From positions 1-5,164 of the forward strand of contig CAIZGZ010000186.1 of assembly GCA_903932695.1 (NCBI GenBank): a DNA stretch of 5,164 nucleotides, in the 5' to 3' direction. This DNA is from an uncultured Actinomycetes bacterium (GTDB lineage: Bacteria; Actinomycetota; Actinomycetes; Nanopelagicales; Nanopelagicaceae). A program made the translations under genes and the position numbers. The notes below the pieces were generated by a model. It was given only the letters and a program-made list of their open reading frames with translations. It had not been told where the DNA came from and did no database searches. Below, in pieces: positions 1 to 5,040 of this stretch (position 1 is the stretch's first letter; every line of letters begins with the position of its first letter).

Positions 1-603
1 ATGATCAGCAACTCGACTCCTACTCGTGCCGAGGCAACAGACTGTGCCAACGCGGTACTCGATGGCGCAGATGCGTTGATGCTCTCCGGCGAAACTTCGG
101 TCGGTGCCTTCGCGATTGAAGCTGTCACAACAATGGGACGAATTATTGAGCGTACCGAAGAGGCAATGCTTGCTCAGATCGCGCCGCTCGCGCATACCCC
201 ACTCACAAAGGGTGGAACTATCACTAAGGCAGCGGTAGAAGTAGGCGGCATCCTTGGCGCTAAGTACCTGGTAGCTTTCACGCAAAGCGGTGATTCAGCT
301 CGCCGTATGTCGCGATTGCGTTCTCCTATTCCTATCCTCGCCCTCACACCAGTCGCAGAGGTATATAACCAATTAGCGCTTTCGTGGGGCGTTGAATCAT
401 TGATCACCCCAACCGTGGGAGCAACCGATGAGATGGTGAAGGTCGTCGATGCAATTTTGATTGAGTCACAACGTGTCGCCAAGGGCGAGTCGGTTGTGAT
501 TGTTGCGGGCTCACCGCCAGGAATTCCAGGCTCAACCAATGCTCTTCGCGTTCATCGCGTGGGAGATGCGGTTGAGGGCGCGGCTCCTGCATATCGAGCC
601 TAA
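1..603 (+). CDS. pyk: Pyruvate kinase, C-terminal part (5' end outside window)
   Basis: Pyruvate kinase makes pyruvate and ATP from phosphoenolpyruvate and ADP in the last step of glycolysis, in the cytoplasm. The window holds the last 200 residues of a protein that is usually about 470-480 long. The opening residues are the end of the catalytic barrel: PTRAEATD, then ANAVLDGADALMLSGETSVG, which is the well-known strand and helix near the active site. The rest is the C-terminal regulatory domain, ending in the typical SPPGIPGSTNALRVHRVGD block. The ATG at position 1 is an internal methionine (family pattern M-I-x-N-x-x-P-T-R-A-E), not the start; the N-terminal barrel with the PEP and metal ligands lies upstream. 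The gene ends with TAA and a strong terminator follows 29 bp later, so it is probably the last gene of its transcript. Identity is very secure. Confidence 0.96.
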   Translation: MISNSTPTRAEATDCANAVLDGADALMLSGETSVGAFAIEAVTTMGRIIERTEEAMLAQIAPLAHTPLTKGGTITKAAVEVGGILGAKYLVAFTQSGDSARRMSRLRSPIPILALTPVAEVYNQLALSWGVESLITPTVGATDEMVKVVDAILIESQRVAKGESVVIVAGSPPGIPGSTNALRVHRVGDAVEGAAPAYRA

Positions 604-626
604 CGCCGCTGCCTGATCGAAGTTAA

Positions 627-656
627 TTCAGAGAACTAGCCAGAAGTAGTTATACT
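627..656 (+). promoter_or_regulatory. Candidate promoter for the tRNA/response regulator unit, inside the pyk terminator
   Basis: TATACT at 651-656 matches the sigma-70-type -10 consensus at five of six positions. TTCAGA at 627-632 is a weak -35 (four of six) at an 18-bp spacing. Transcription would start near 663 and give a leader of about 18 nt before the tRNA. The -10 box lies in the loop and 3' arm of the terminator hairpin. The position is right for a tRNA promoter and no other good -10 lies in the short gap. The assignment is inferred from sequence only. Confidence 0.5.
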
Positions 657-675
657 TCCGGCTAGTTCTTTTATT
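633..675 (+). terminator. Intrinsic terminator after pyruvate kinase
   Basis: The 16-nt arm 633-648 pairs with 653-668 with only one mismatch (A642 against C659), around a 4-nt loop GTTA (649-652). It is followed directly by the T-rich tract TTTTATT (669-675). This is a textbook Rho-independent terminator for pyk. It ends 5 bp before the tRNA, so the tRNA needs its own promoter or read-through. Confidence 0.93.
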
Positions 676-680
676 ACCCA

Positions 681-753
681 GCCTCGGTACTCCAACGGTA
701 GAGAGGGCGGACTCAAAATCCGCACAGTGTCGGTTCAAATCCGACTCGAGGCA
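681..753 (+). tRNA. tRNA-Leu(CAA) with an abnormally short variable region
   Basis: A complete 73-nt cloverleaf is visible. The acceptor stem is 681-687 with 746-752 (six Watson-Crick pairs and G687-U746), and the discriminator is A753. The D arm has a 3-bp stem, 690-692 with 703-705, and a loop containing G697-G698. The anticodon stem is 707-711 with 719-723, with loop CTCAAAA and anticodon CAA at 714-716, which reads the Leu codon UUG. The T arm is 729-733 with 741-745 around TTCAAAT. CCA is not encoded. The 3-bp D stem with GGTAGA in the loop, A73 and the A36-A37-A38 run are all leucine-like. The variable region, however, is only ACAGT (724-728), where bacterial tRNA-Leu normally carries a stem-forming arm of 10 nt or more. 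A695 and U728 could form a normal 15-48 Levitt pair, so the molecule could still fold. Transcription is probably from the promoter near 651, and the next gene starts at 755. Confidence 0.88.
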
Positions 754-754
754 C

Positions 755-1363
755 ATGAGCAACGAACCGCAGAACCCAGCAGGCACTACTCCTGTGCGCA
801 TTCTCGTTGCAGAAGATGAAGCCATCATTCGCCTCGACCTGGTCGAGATGCTGACTGAAGCCGGCTACGAGGTCATTGCCCAAGCAACAAATGGTGTCGA
901 AGCGATCGAATTAGCGAAGCTCCATAACCCTGACATCGCAATCCTAGATGTCAAGATGCCGGAGATGGATGGCATAACGGCGGCAGAGCAGATCATCGAG
1001 ATCGCGCCAGTGTTGATGCTTACCGCATTTAGCCAACGCGAACTTGTAGAGCGAGCACGAGATGCTGGTGCAATGGCGTATGTAGTCAAACCCTTTGGAA
1101 TCTCCGACCTCACACCTGCTATCGAAATAGCCGTTAGTCGACATCGCCAACTTCGCGCGCTGACCAACGAAGTCGCGGATCTCCATGAGCGGCTTGAGAC
1201 ACGCAAGGTGATTGATCGGGCCAAGGGGATTTTGATGAGCACTCTCAAACTCAGTGAGCCGGAGGCCTTTAGCTGGATTCAACGCACCGCAATGGACCGA
1301 CGAATCTCAATGAAAGATGTCGCCCTCGCTGTGATTTCACCAGATGCTGTCCCGCTTCACTGA
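755..1363 (+). CDS. pdtaR: ANTAR-domain response regulator, PdtaR-like
   Basis: A two-component response regulator whose output domain binds RNA rather than DNA. In mycobacteria the partner kinase is PdtaS, and ANTAR proteins typically act by antitermination on paired hairpins. Residues about 14-130 are the receiver domain: acidic pocket E20-D21, phosphoacceptor D65 in ILDVKMPEMDG, T90 in LTAFSQRELVERARDAGAMAY, and K112 in KPF. Residues about 135-195 are a short coiled linker plus the ANTAR three-helix bundle, with the signature RKVIDRAKGILM and later EAFSWIQRTAMDRR. The 202-aa length is normal for the family. The ATG at 755 is one base after the tRNA 3' end and has no Shine-Dalgarno of its own. 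A GTG at 794 with a weak AGG upstream is an alternative start and would keep the receiver intact. The 755 start gives the family-typical length and is preferred. No kinase gene lies in the window. From memory of the mycobacterial protein, the stretch between the receiver's third helix and fourth strand looks about two residues shorter. Confidence 0.93.
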   Translation: MSNEPQNPAGTTPVRILVAEDEAIIRLDLVEMLTEAGYEVIAQATNGVEAIELAKLHNPDIAILDVKMPEMDGITAAEQIIEIAPVLMLTAFSQRELVERARDAGAMAYVVKPFGISDLTPAIEIAVSRHRQLRALTNEVADLHERLETRKVIDRAKGILMSTLKLSEPEAFSWIQRTAMDRRISMKDVALAVISPDAVPLH

Positions 1364-1427
1364 AGCATCCCGAACCTGACTTTCGCGTTTTTTACCCCGC
1401 GACCTGTTCTCCAGGAGCTCAGCTACG

Positions 1428-1466
1428 GTAACAATCAGGTAAATCTTCTGTAACGTTCTTGGTGAC
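1428..1466 (+). promoter_or_regulatory. GlnR-like direct-repeat operator upstream of livK
   Basis: Four similar pentamers lie in tandem: GTAAC at 1428, GTAAA at 1439, GTAAC at 1450 and GTGAC at 1462, with start-to-start spacings of 11, 11 and 12 bp. The actinobacterial nitrogen regulator GlnR is known to bind GTnAC-n6-GnAAC units, which also repeat every 11 bp. The first three repeats fit that spacing exactly, except for a final A in place of C in the second. A possible -10, TACACT at 1474-1479, follows at the distance expected for an OmpR-type activator overlapping the -35 region. Nitrogen control of an amino acid importer would make sense. Another OmpR-family protein could use the same geometry. 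Confidence 0.5.
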
Positions 1467-1473
1467 CCAGCAA

Positions 1474-1479
1474 TACACT
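1474..1479 (+). promoter_or_regulatory. Possible -10 box of an activator-dependent livK promoter
   Basis: TACACT matches the -10 consensus at four of six positions and lies 7 bp after the GlnR-like repeats, which would occupy its -35 region. If used, the livK message would have a leader of roughly 190 nt that includes the stem-loops at 1539-1560 and 1631-1653. No good -35 is present, as expected if an activator replaces it. Weak on sequence alone. Confidence 0.28.
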
Positions 1480-1538
1480 GATTTTCCGGCCAATTTGAGC
1501 GTGAAATTCAGGGCCACACCGGGGGAGAAGTGCTTTCG

Positions 1539-1560
1539 TTGAGCGGGCACGGTCGCTCAA
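1539..1560 (+). repeat. 7-bp stem-loop with an upstream competing copy
   Basis: TTGAGCG at 1539-1545 pairs perfectly with CGCTCAA at 1554-1560 around an 8-nt loop. No T tract follows, so it is not a simple terminator. A second copy of the left arm, TTGAGCG at 1495-1501, can pair with the same right arm; with T1494-A1561 that alternative makes 8 bp. It may be an operator, a leader RNA structure or chance. Confidence 0.45.
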
Positions 1561-1574
1561 AAGGGCGGAAAATA

Positions 1575-1602
1575 TTGAGTTAACCTTCCGTTCACCTGTA
1601 AA
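1575..1602 (+). promoter_or_regulatory. Possible livK-proximal promoter overlapping a PHO-box-like repeat
   Basis: TTGAGT (1575-1580) and TGTAAA (1597-1602), 16 bp apart, each match the -35 and -10 consensus at four of six positions. Between them lies a direct repeat, GTTAACC at 1579 and GTTCACC at 1590, exactly 11 bp apart. GTTCACC is the core of the PhoP direct-repeat unit described in Streptomyces. A regulator bound here would cover the promoter and so probably repress it. This is inferred from motif resemblance only. Confidence 0.32.
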
Positions 1603-1630
1603 GTTCCCCCAATCCCTCCCTCGGGATAGC

Positions 1631-1653
1631 TGCGCAATGACGCGTTTTGCGCA
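1631..1653 (+). repeat. Inverted repeat just upstream of the livK ribosome binding site
   Basis: TGCGCAA (1631-1637) and TTGCGCA (1647-1653) are a perfect 7-bp inverted repeat around a 9-nt loop that contains the palindrome ACGCGT (1640-1645). It ends 10 bp before the livK Shine-Dalgarno GAAAGG (1664-1669). It could be a 5'-UTR stem-loop that stabilises the mRNA or affects translation, or a binding site for a dimeric repressor. No direct evidence separates these. Confidence 0.5.
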
Positions 1654-1674
1654 ACGAAATATCGAAAGGTAAAT

Positions 1675-2838
1675 ATGAACCTCACAACAAAGCGCACCCT
1701 TGGTGTTGCTGCTGCTATCGCCCTTGCATTGGGCACAGTAGCTGCTACATCAGCACAGGCTGCACCTAAGTCAGTAACAATCGCATTCGAGTCACCACTC
1801 ACAGGATCAGAAGCTGGCCTCGGTCAGGATGAGCTCCTCGGTGCAAAGACTGCTCTTTACGAGTACAACCTCACCAACCCAGCAGTAAAGGTCAACTTGC
1901 TTACAGCTGATGACCAAGCTGATTCATCTGTCTCTCCAGGAGTTGCTCTTGGTCTTGCACAGAACGCATCAGTTATCGGCGTCGTTGGTTCATGCTGTTC
2001 AGGTGCTACAAAGGCAGCATTCCCAGCATTCAAGGCTGGTCGTTTGACTGTTGTTTCACCTTCAGCAACAAACGCAACATTGACTGATCCAAAGTCAGCA
2101 GTAAATGGCTTCCCATTCTTCCACCGCGTTGCAGCAACAGATGCCTTCCAAGGCCCAGCTCTTGCTCGTTACGCAGTAAAGGGTGTTACATCACCTAAGG
2201 TCTACTTGATCGACGATGCATCAACATACGGTGCAGGTCTCAAGCTCCTTACACAGCCATCACTCAAGTCTGCTGGCGTATCTGTAGTTGGTTCTGACAC
2301 CGTCATTGCTCCAGCTTCAGATTACTCATCAACAGCTTCAAAGGTCGTTGCTTCAAAGGCTAACGTTGTCGTCTACTTCGGTTACTACAGCGATGCAGGT
2401 AAGCTCAAGAAGGCTCTTGACCTTGCTGGTTACAAGGGTACTTTCGCTTCAGGCGATGGAACTGACGACAATGGTTACATCACTTCAGCTGGTAAGGCTG
2501 ATGCTGAAGGTACATTGATCACATCACAGAGCGTTCCTTTCGAGCTCGCAGCTCCTGCTGCAGTTCAAGCTGACTTCACCAAGGCAACTGGCCTTGCAAG
2601 CGCAGCTGGACACGCTTATGTCACACAGGCATACAACGCAACAAACGTATTCCTCTCATGCATCAAGAACGGTGCTACAACACGTTCAGCAATCCAGAAC
2701 TGTGTAGCAACAGGTTCATTCGTTGACGTCACAGGAGCGAAGTTCAGCTTCACTCGTTATGGCGACATCGCACAAGGTGCTCCAGTTGGTGCATACGTAG
2801 TAAAGAACGGCGAGATCATCCCAGTGGGTAACGCGTAA
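1675..2838 (+). CDS. livK: Branched-chain amino acid ABC transporter, substrate-binding protein
   Basis: A type I periplasmic-binding-fold protein of 387 aa that would capture a branched-chain or related amino acid outside the membrane and deliver it to LivH/LivM. Residues 1-29 are a Sec signal peptide: KR at 6-7, a hydrophobic core, and A27-Q28-A29 as the likely cleavage site. There is no lipobox cysteine, which is unusual for a Gram-positive-type binding protein. The mature protein starts with the family strand VTIAFESPLTG, then VIGVVGSCCSGATKAAFPAF (101-120) and VVSPSATNATLTD, the ligand-contacting loop region. D261 in SGDGTDD aligns with the acid that contacts the ligand amino group in E. 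coli LivJ/LivK. C329 and C343 may form a disulfide. The ATG is preceded by GAAAGG with 5-bp spacing. Codon use is strongly biased: Ser is mostly TCA with no TCC or TCG, and Lys is always AAG. This suggests very high expression. Exact substrate cannot be told from sequence. Confidence 0.93.
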   Translation: MNLTTKRTLGVAAAIALALGTVAATSAQAAPKSVTIAFESPLTGSEAGLGQDELLGAKTALYEYNLTNPAVKVNLLTADDQADSSVSPGVALGLAQNASVIGVVGSCCSGATKAAFPAFKAGRLTVVSPSATNATLTDPKSAVNGFPFFHRVAATDAFQGPALARYAVKGVTSPKVYLIDDASTYGAGLKLLTQPSLKSAGVSVVGSDTVIAPASDYSSTASKVVASKANVVVYFGYYSDAGKLKKALDLAGYKGTFASGDGTDDNGYITSAGKADAEGTLITSQSVPFELAAPAAVQADFTKATGLASAAGHAYVTQAYNATNVFLSCIKNGATTRSAIQNCVATGSFVDVTGAKFSFTRYGDIAQGAPVGAYVVKNGEIIPVGNA

Positions 2839-2861
2839 GCCGTTAGTTAGTTATAGAGCTG

Positions 2862-2895
2862 GTTTGGGTGCGATCCTTCGGGGTCGCACCCAAAC
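2862..2895 (+). terminator. Intercistronic hairpin after livK (attenuator or mRNA stabiliser)
   Basis: A 15-bp stem, 2862-2876 with 2881-2895, contains a single G-U wobble (T2874-G2883) and closes on the very stable TTCG tetraloop (2877-2880). It starts 23 bp after the livK stop and ends 78 bp before livH. No T run follows, so complete Rho-independent termination is unlikely. Partial termination, or protection of the livK 3' end from exonucleases, would raise binding protein over permease, a common arrangement in ABC operons. Confidence 0.85.
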
Positions 2896-2973
2896 TATGC
2901 CCCAGTAGTAAAACTGGTAACACAACCGATTACGCATGTATCGAGTTGGATTAATCGTTAGGTTAAGGAAGCT

Positions 2974-3927
2974 ATGAATTTCTCGGTCATCCAGTCCCAG
3001 TTCTTCCCGTTGCTCATCAACGGCTTAGCTCTGGGCTTCATCTATGTTTTGGTATCCGTCGGATACACCATGGTGTACGGAGTCTTGCGCTTGATTAATT
3101 TCGCCAACTCCGAAATCTTCATGCTCGGCACATTTGCCACATGTATCGTCTCCACCTCGATCTTTAAATTTAATGAGAATTCACAGCCAAGCCATGGCAC
3201 CAAGCTCTTCCTTGTGCTCCTCTGCTGCCTCTTGGCATCGATGGCCACCTCTGGCATCGTCGCAGTCTTTGTAGAGCTCATTGCGTATCGTCGTTTGCGC
3301 ACCAAGGGTGCAAACCGATTAGGCTCATTGATCTCGGCAATTGGAACATCGATCGCCCTCTCTGAGGGTGTACGTATCTTGACCCACTCGATTCCGGTTG
3401 CAAGCCCTCGCGTGCTTACCAAGTTCTACGTATTCCAGATCCACGGGGTCGGCCTACGTATCGATCAGTTGATCACCATCGTCGCCGGCTTTATCTTCTT
3501 CGTCGCGGTTGATCGCTTCGTCAATAAGACCCGCCTCGGTAAAGCAATCCGTGCAGTATCGATGTCCGAGGAGAACTCACGTTTGATGGGTATCAACCTC
3601 AACCGAGTTATCTCATTGACCTTCTTGATCGGCGGACTCGTTACTGGCGCAGCTGCCTTTATGTATATGACCGTCTATGAGCAGACCGTCTTTAACGTAG
3701 GTTTCAACATCGGTATCGCTGCGTTCACCGCGGCGGTTCTCGGTGGAATCGGAAACTTGCGCGGCGCCTTCTATGGTGGCTTAGCGCTGGGTCTAGCAGA
3801 GGAGTACTTCTCTGCGCTACTCGGTTCACAATGGAAAGAAATTACTGTCTTCGTAGTGTTGGTACTTGTACTGCTCGTGAAGCCAAATGGACTGTTCGGT
3901 GAAGCCGTTCAGCAGACACGGGTATAG
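2974..3927 (+). CDS. livH: Branched-chain amino acid ABC transporter permease LivH
   Basis: One of the two membrane subunits forming the translocation path for the solute delivered by the binding protein; 317 aa, close to the usual family length of about 290-310. The N-terminus carries the family block INGLALGFIYVLVSVGYTMVYGVLRLINFANSE (residues 15-47). About eight hydrophobic segments follow, with a hydrophilic external loop at about 64-77. The cytoplasmic loop at about 186-212 (TRLGKAIRAVSMSEENSRLMGIN) is the EAA-like contact with the ATPases. FTAAVLGGIGNLRGAFYGG (251-269) and the ending VLLVKPNGLFGE are also typical. The ATG has AAGGA at 2965-2969 as ribosome binding site. Codon use is more mixed than in livK (AAA, TCC and TCG all occur). 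livM follows after 9 bp in the same operon. Confidence 0.95.
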   Translation: MNFSVIQSQFFPLLINGLALGFIYVLVSVGYTMVYGVLRLINFANSEIFMLGTFATCIVSTSIFKFNENSQPSHGTKLFLVLLCCLLASMATSGIVAVFVELIAYRRLRTKGANRLGSLISAIGTSIALSEGVRILTHSIPVASPRVLTKFYVFQIHGVGLRIDQLITIVAGFIFFVAVDRFVNKTRLGKAIRAVSMSEENSRLMGINLNRVISLTFLIGGLVTGAAAFMYMTVYEQTVFNVGFNIGIAAFTAAVLGGIGNLRGAFYGGLALGLAEEYFSALLGSQWKEITVFVVLVLVLLVKPNGLFGEAVQQTRV

Positions 3928-3936
3928 GGGAGAGCG

Positions 3937-5040
3937 ATGATTAATCTTCGAGATAAAGGCGCAGAAATCTGGGAGGGCTGGAATCGCCCAACCCGAGTTC
4001 TCTTCGCACTAGTAGCAATCTTTGCGGCGCTCTGTCTGCCATACGCTGGCAACTTCACGCTCACAAACTTCCTCAATACACCGATTAGCTCATACGAAGC
4101 TGTGCTGGTCTATCCAGTCGGCATGTACATCTTGATGGCCCTTGGTCTCAACATCGTGGTAGGTAAGAGCGGTCTGCTCGATCTGGGTTATGTCGCCTTC
4201 TTCGCGATCGGTGCGTACACCGCAGCGATCCTTGGTACCCATACCCATCTCAATACCTGGGAGATCTTGCCGCTCGGTATGGGCGCAGCGATGCTCGCTG
4301 GCGTTCTTCTCGGTCTTCCAACCCTGCGTCTTCGCGGTGACTATCTCGCGATCGTGACACTTGGTTTTGGTGAGATCGTGCGCATCTTCGCGATTAATAC
4401 ACCTTCTATCGGTGGTCCTAACGGAATTGCTGGCGTACCTCAGCCACCTACGATCTTCGGTCAGACCTTTGATATCACCCACCCAGATCACTTCTTCTGG
4501 TTGGTAGTCATCATGATTCTTGGTGTTATTTGGATGGTTCGCCGTCTCTCTGTTCGCCGCCCAGGCCGCGCTTGGGAAGCGATTCGTCAAGATGAAGATG
4601 TCGCGTTGTTAATGGGTGTCCCGATTCTTCGTTACAAGATCTGGTCATTTAGCATCGGAGCCGCCGTTGGTGGCGCAGCTGGTGTGATCTTTGCTTCGCA
4701 ACAGATGTTCGTTGCTCCTCAGAGCTTTAACTACAACGTCTCGGTCTTGATCCTCTCGTGCGTCGTCTTTGGTGGAATGGGAAATATCTGGGGTGTCATC
4801 CTCGGGGCTTCGATCCTCTCGTACCTACCAGAGCGCATCCGATTTATCTCTAATGCACGTGAGTTTGTCTTTGGTCTCGCGCTCATCATCACGATGAACG
4901 TTCGTCCTGATGGACTCTTGCCACGTAAGAAGCGCGAGCATCTCTCTGATGAAGAGCGTGCCGCACTCAAGGCAACTCGTGCCGCAATGAAAGAAGCTAA
5001 GCGTGCCGAGAAGGCCGGAAACAAGGAGGCGAGCAAGTGA
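3937..5040 (+). CDS. livM: Branched-chain amino acid ABC transporter permease LivM
   Basis: Second membrane subunit of the importer, pairing with LivH; 367 aa. Family blocks are clear: LGLNIVVGKSGLLDLGYVAF (69-88), LPTLRLRGDYLAIVTLGFGEIVRI (127-150), the GGPNGI turn (159-164), the cytoplasmic EAA-like loop GRAWEAIRQDEDVALLMGVP (210-229), and FGGMGNIWGVILGA (278-291). About eight to ten hydrophobic segments are present. The last about 39 residues after GLLPR form a highly charged Lys/Glu/Ala-rich tail that is probably helical and cytoplasmic, beyond the normal family end. The start follows livH by 9 bp, with a purine-rich ribosome binding site (GGGGAG) overlapping the livH stop. The 3' end overlaps the livG start by four bases (GTGA), so the two are probably translationally coupled. 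Confidence 0.95.
   Translation: MINLRDKGAEIWEGWNRPTRVLFALVAIFAALCLPYAGNFTLTNFLNTPISSYEAVLVYPVGMYILMALGLNIVVGKSGLLDLGYVAFFAIGAYTAAILGTHTHLNTWEILPLGMGAAMLAGVLLGLPTLRLRGDYLAIVTLGFGEIVRIFAINTPSIGGPNGIAGVPQPPTIFGQTFDITHPDHFFWLVVIMILGVIWMVRRLSVRRPGRAWEAIRQDEDVALLMGVPILRYKIWSFSIGAAVGGAAGVIFASQQMFVAPQSFNYNVSVLILSCVVFGGMGNIWGVILGASILSYLPERIRFISNAREFVFGLALIITMNVRPDGLLPRKKREHLSDEERAALKATRAAMKEAKRAEKAGNKEASK
5023..5029 (+). promoter_or_regulatory. Strong ribosome binding site deciding the livG GTG start
   Basis: AAGGAGG is a full match to the Shine-Dalgarno consensus. It lies inside the livM 3' end, 7 bp before the GTG at 5037. It supports that GTG as the livG start rather than the internal ATG at 5076. 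Confidence 0.85.

Noticed and set aside
1..3. ATG at the first base as a gene start
   Set aside because: It encodes an internal methionine of pyruvate kinase; the N-terminal catalytic barrel is missing, so the gene begins upstream of the window.
865..1248. 127-codon minus-strand ORF opposite the response regulator
   Set aside because: It lies wholly within a clear conserved gene on the plus strand, shows no recognisable motif, and reads as an antisense shadow.
1384..1401. Terminator for the response regulator near the T6 run at 1388-1393
   Set aside because: Only a weak 4-bp stem (CGAA 1371-1374 with TTCG 1382-1385) precedes the T run, so a terminator cannot be supported.
1530..1583. 17-codon GTG leader ORF with Leu codons, after GGGGGAG (1521-1527)
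   Set aside because: The purine tract is only 2 bp from the GTG, too close for a normal ribosome binding site, and three scattered Leu codons do not make a convincing attenuation peptide.
1539..1653. ANTAR RNA target (paired hexaloop hairpins) for the neighbouring regulator
   Set aside because: The loops are 8 and 9 nt and lack the A1/G4 hexaloop pattern known for ANTAR targets.
1557..1802. Minus-strand ORF spanning the livK upstream region and signal peptide
   Set aside because: It covers livK coding sequence in antisense and has no ribosome binding site or recognisable domain.
2908..2932. Second GlnR-like site between livK and livH (GTAAA 2908, GTAAC 2917)
   Set aside because: The spacing is 9 bp rather than 11 and the next half-site does not match.
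4090..4590. 166-codon minus-strand ORF opposite livM
   Set aside because: It is antisense to conserved permease motifs and its composition (many Asp, Arg, Thr, His) is typical of a shadow frame.
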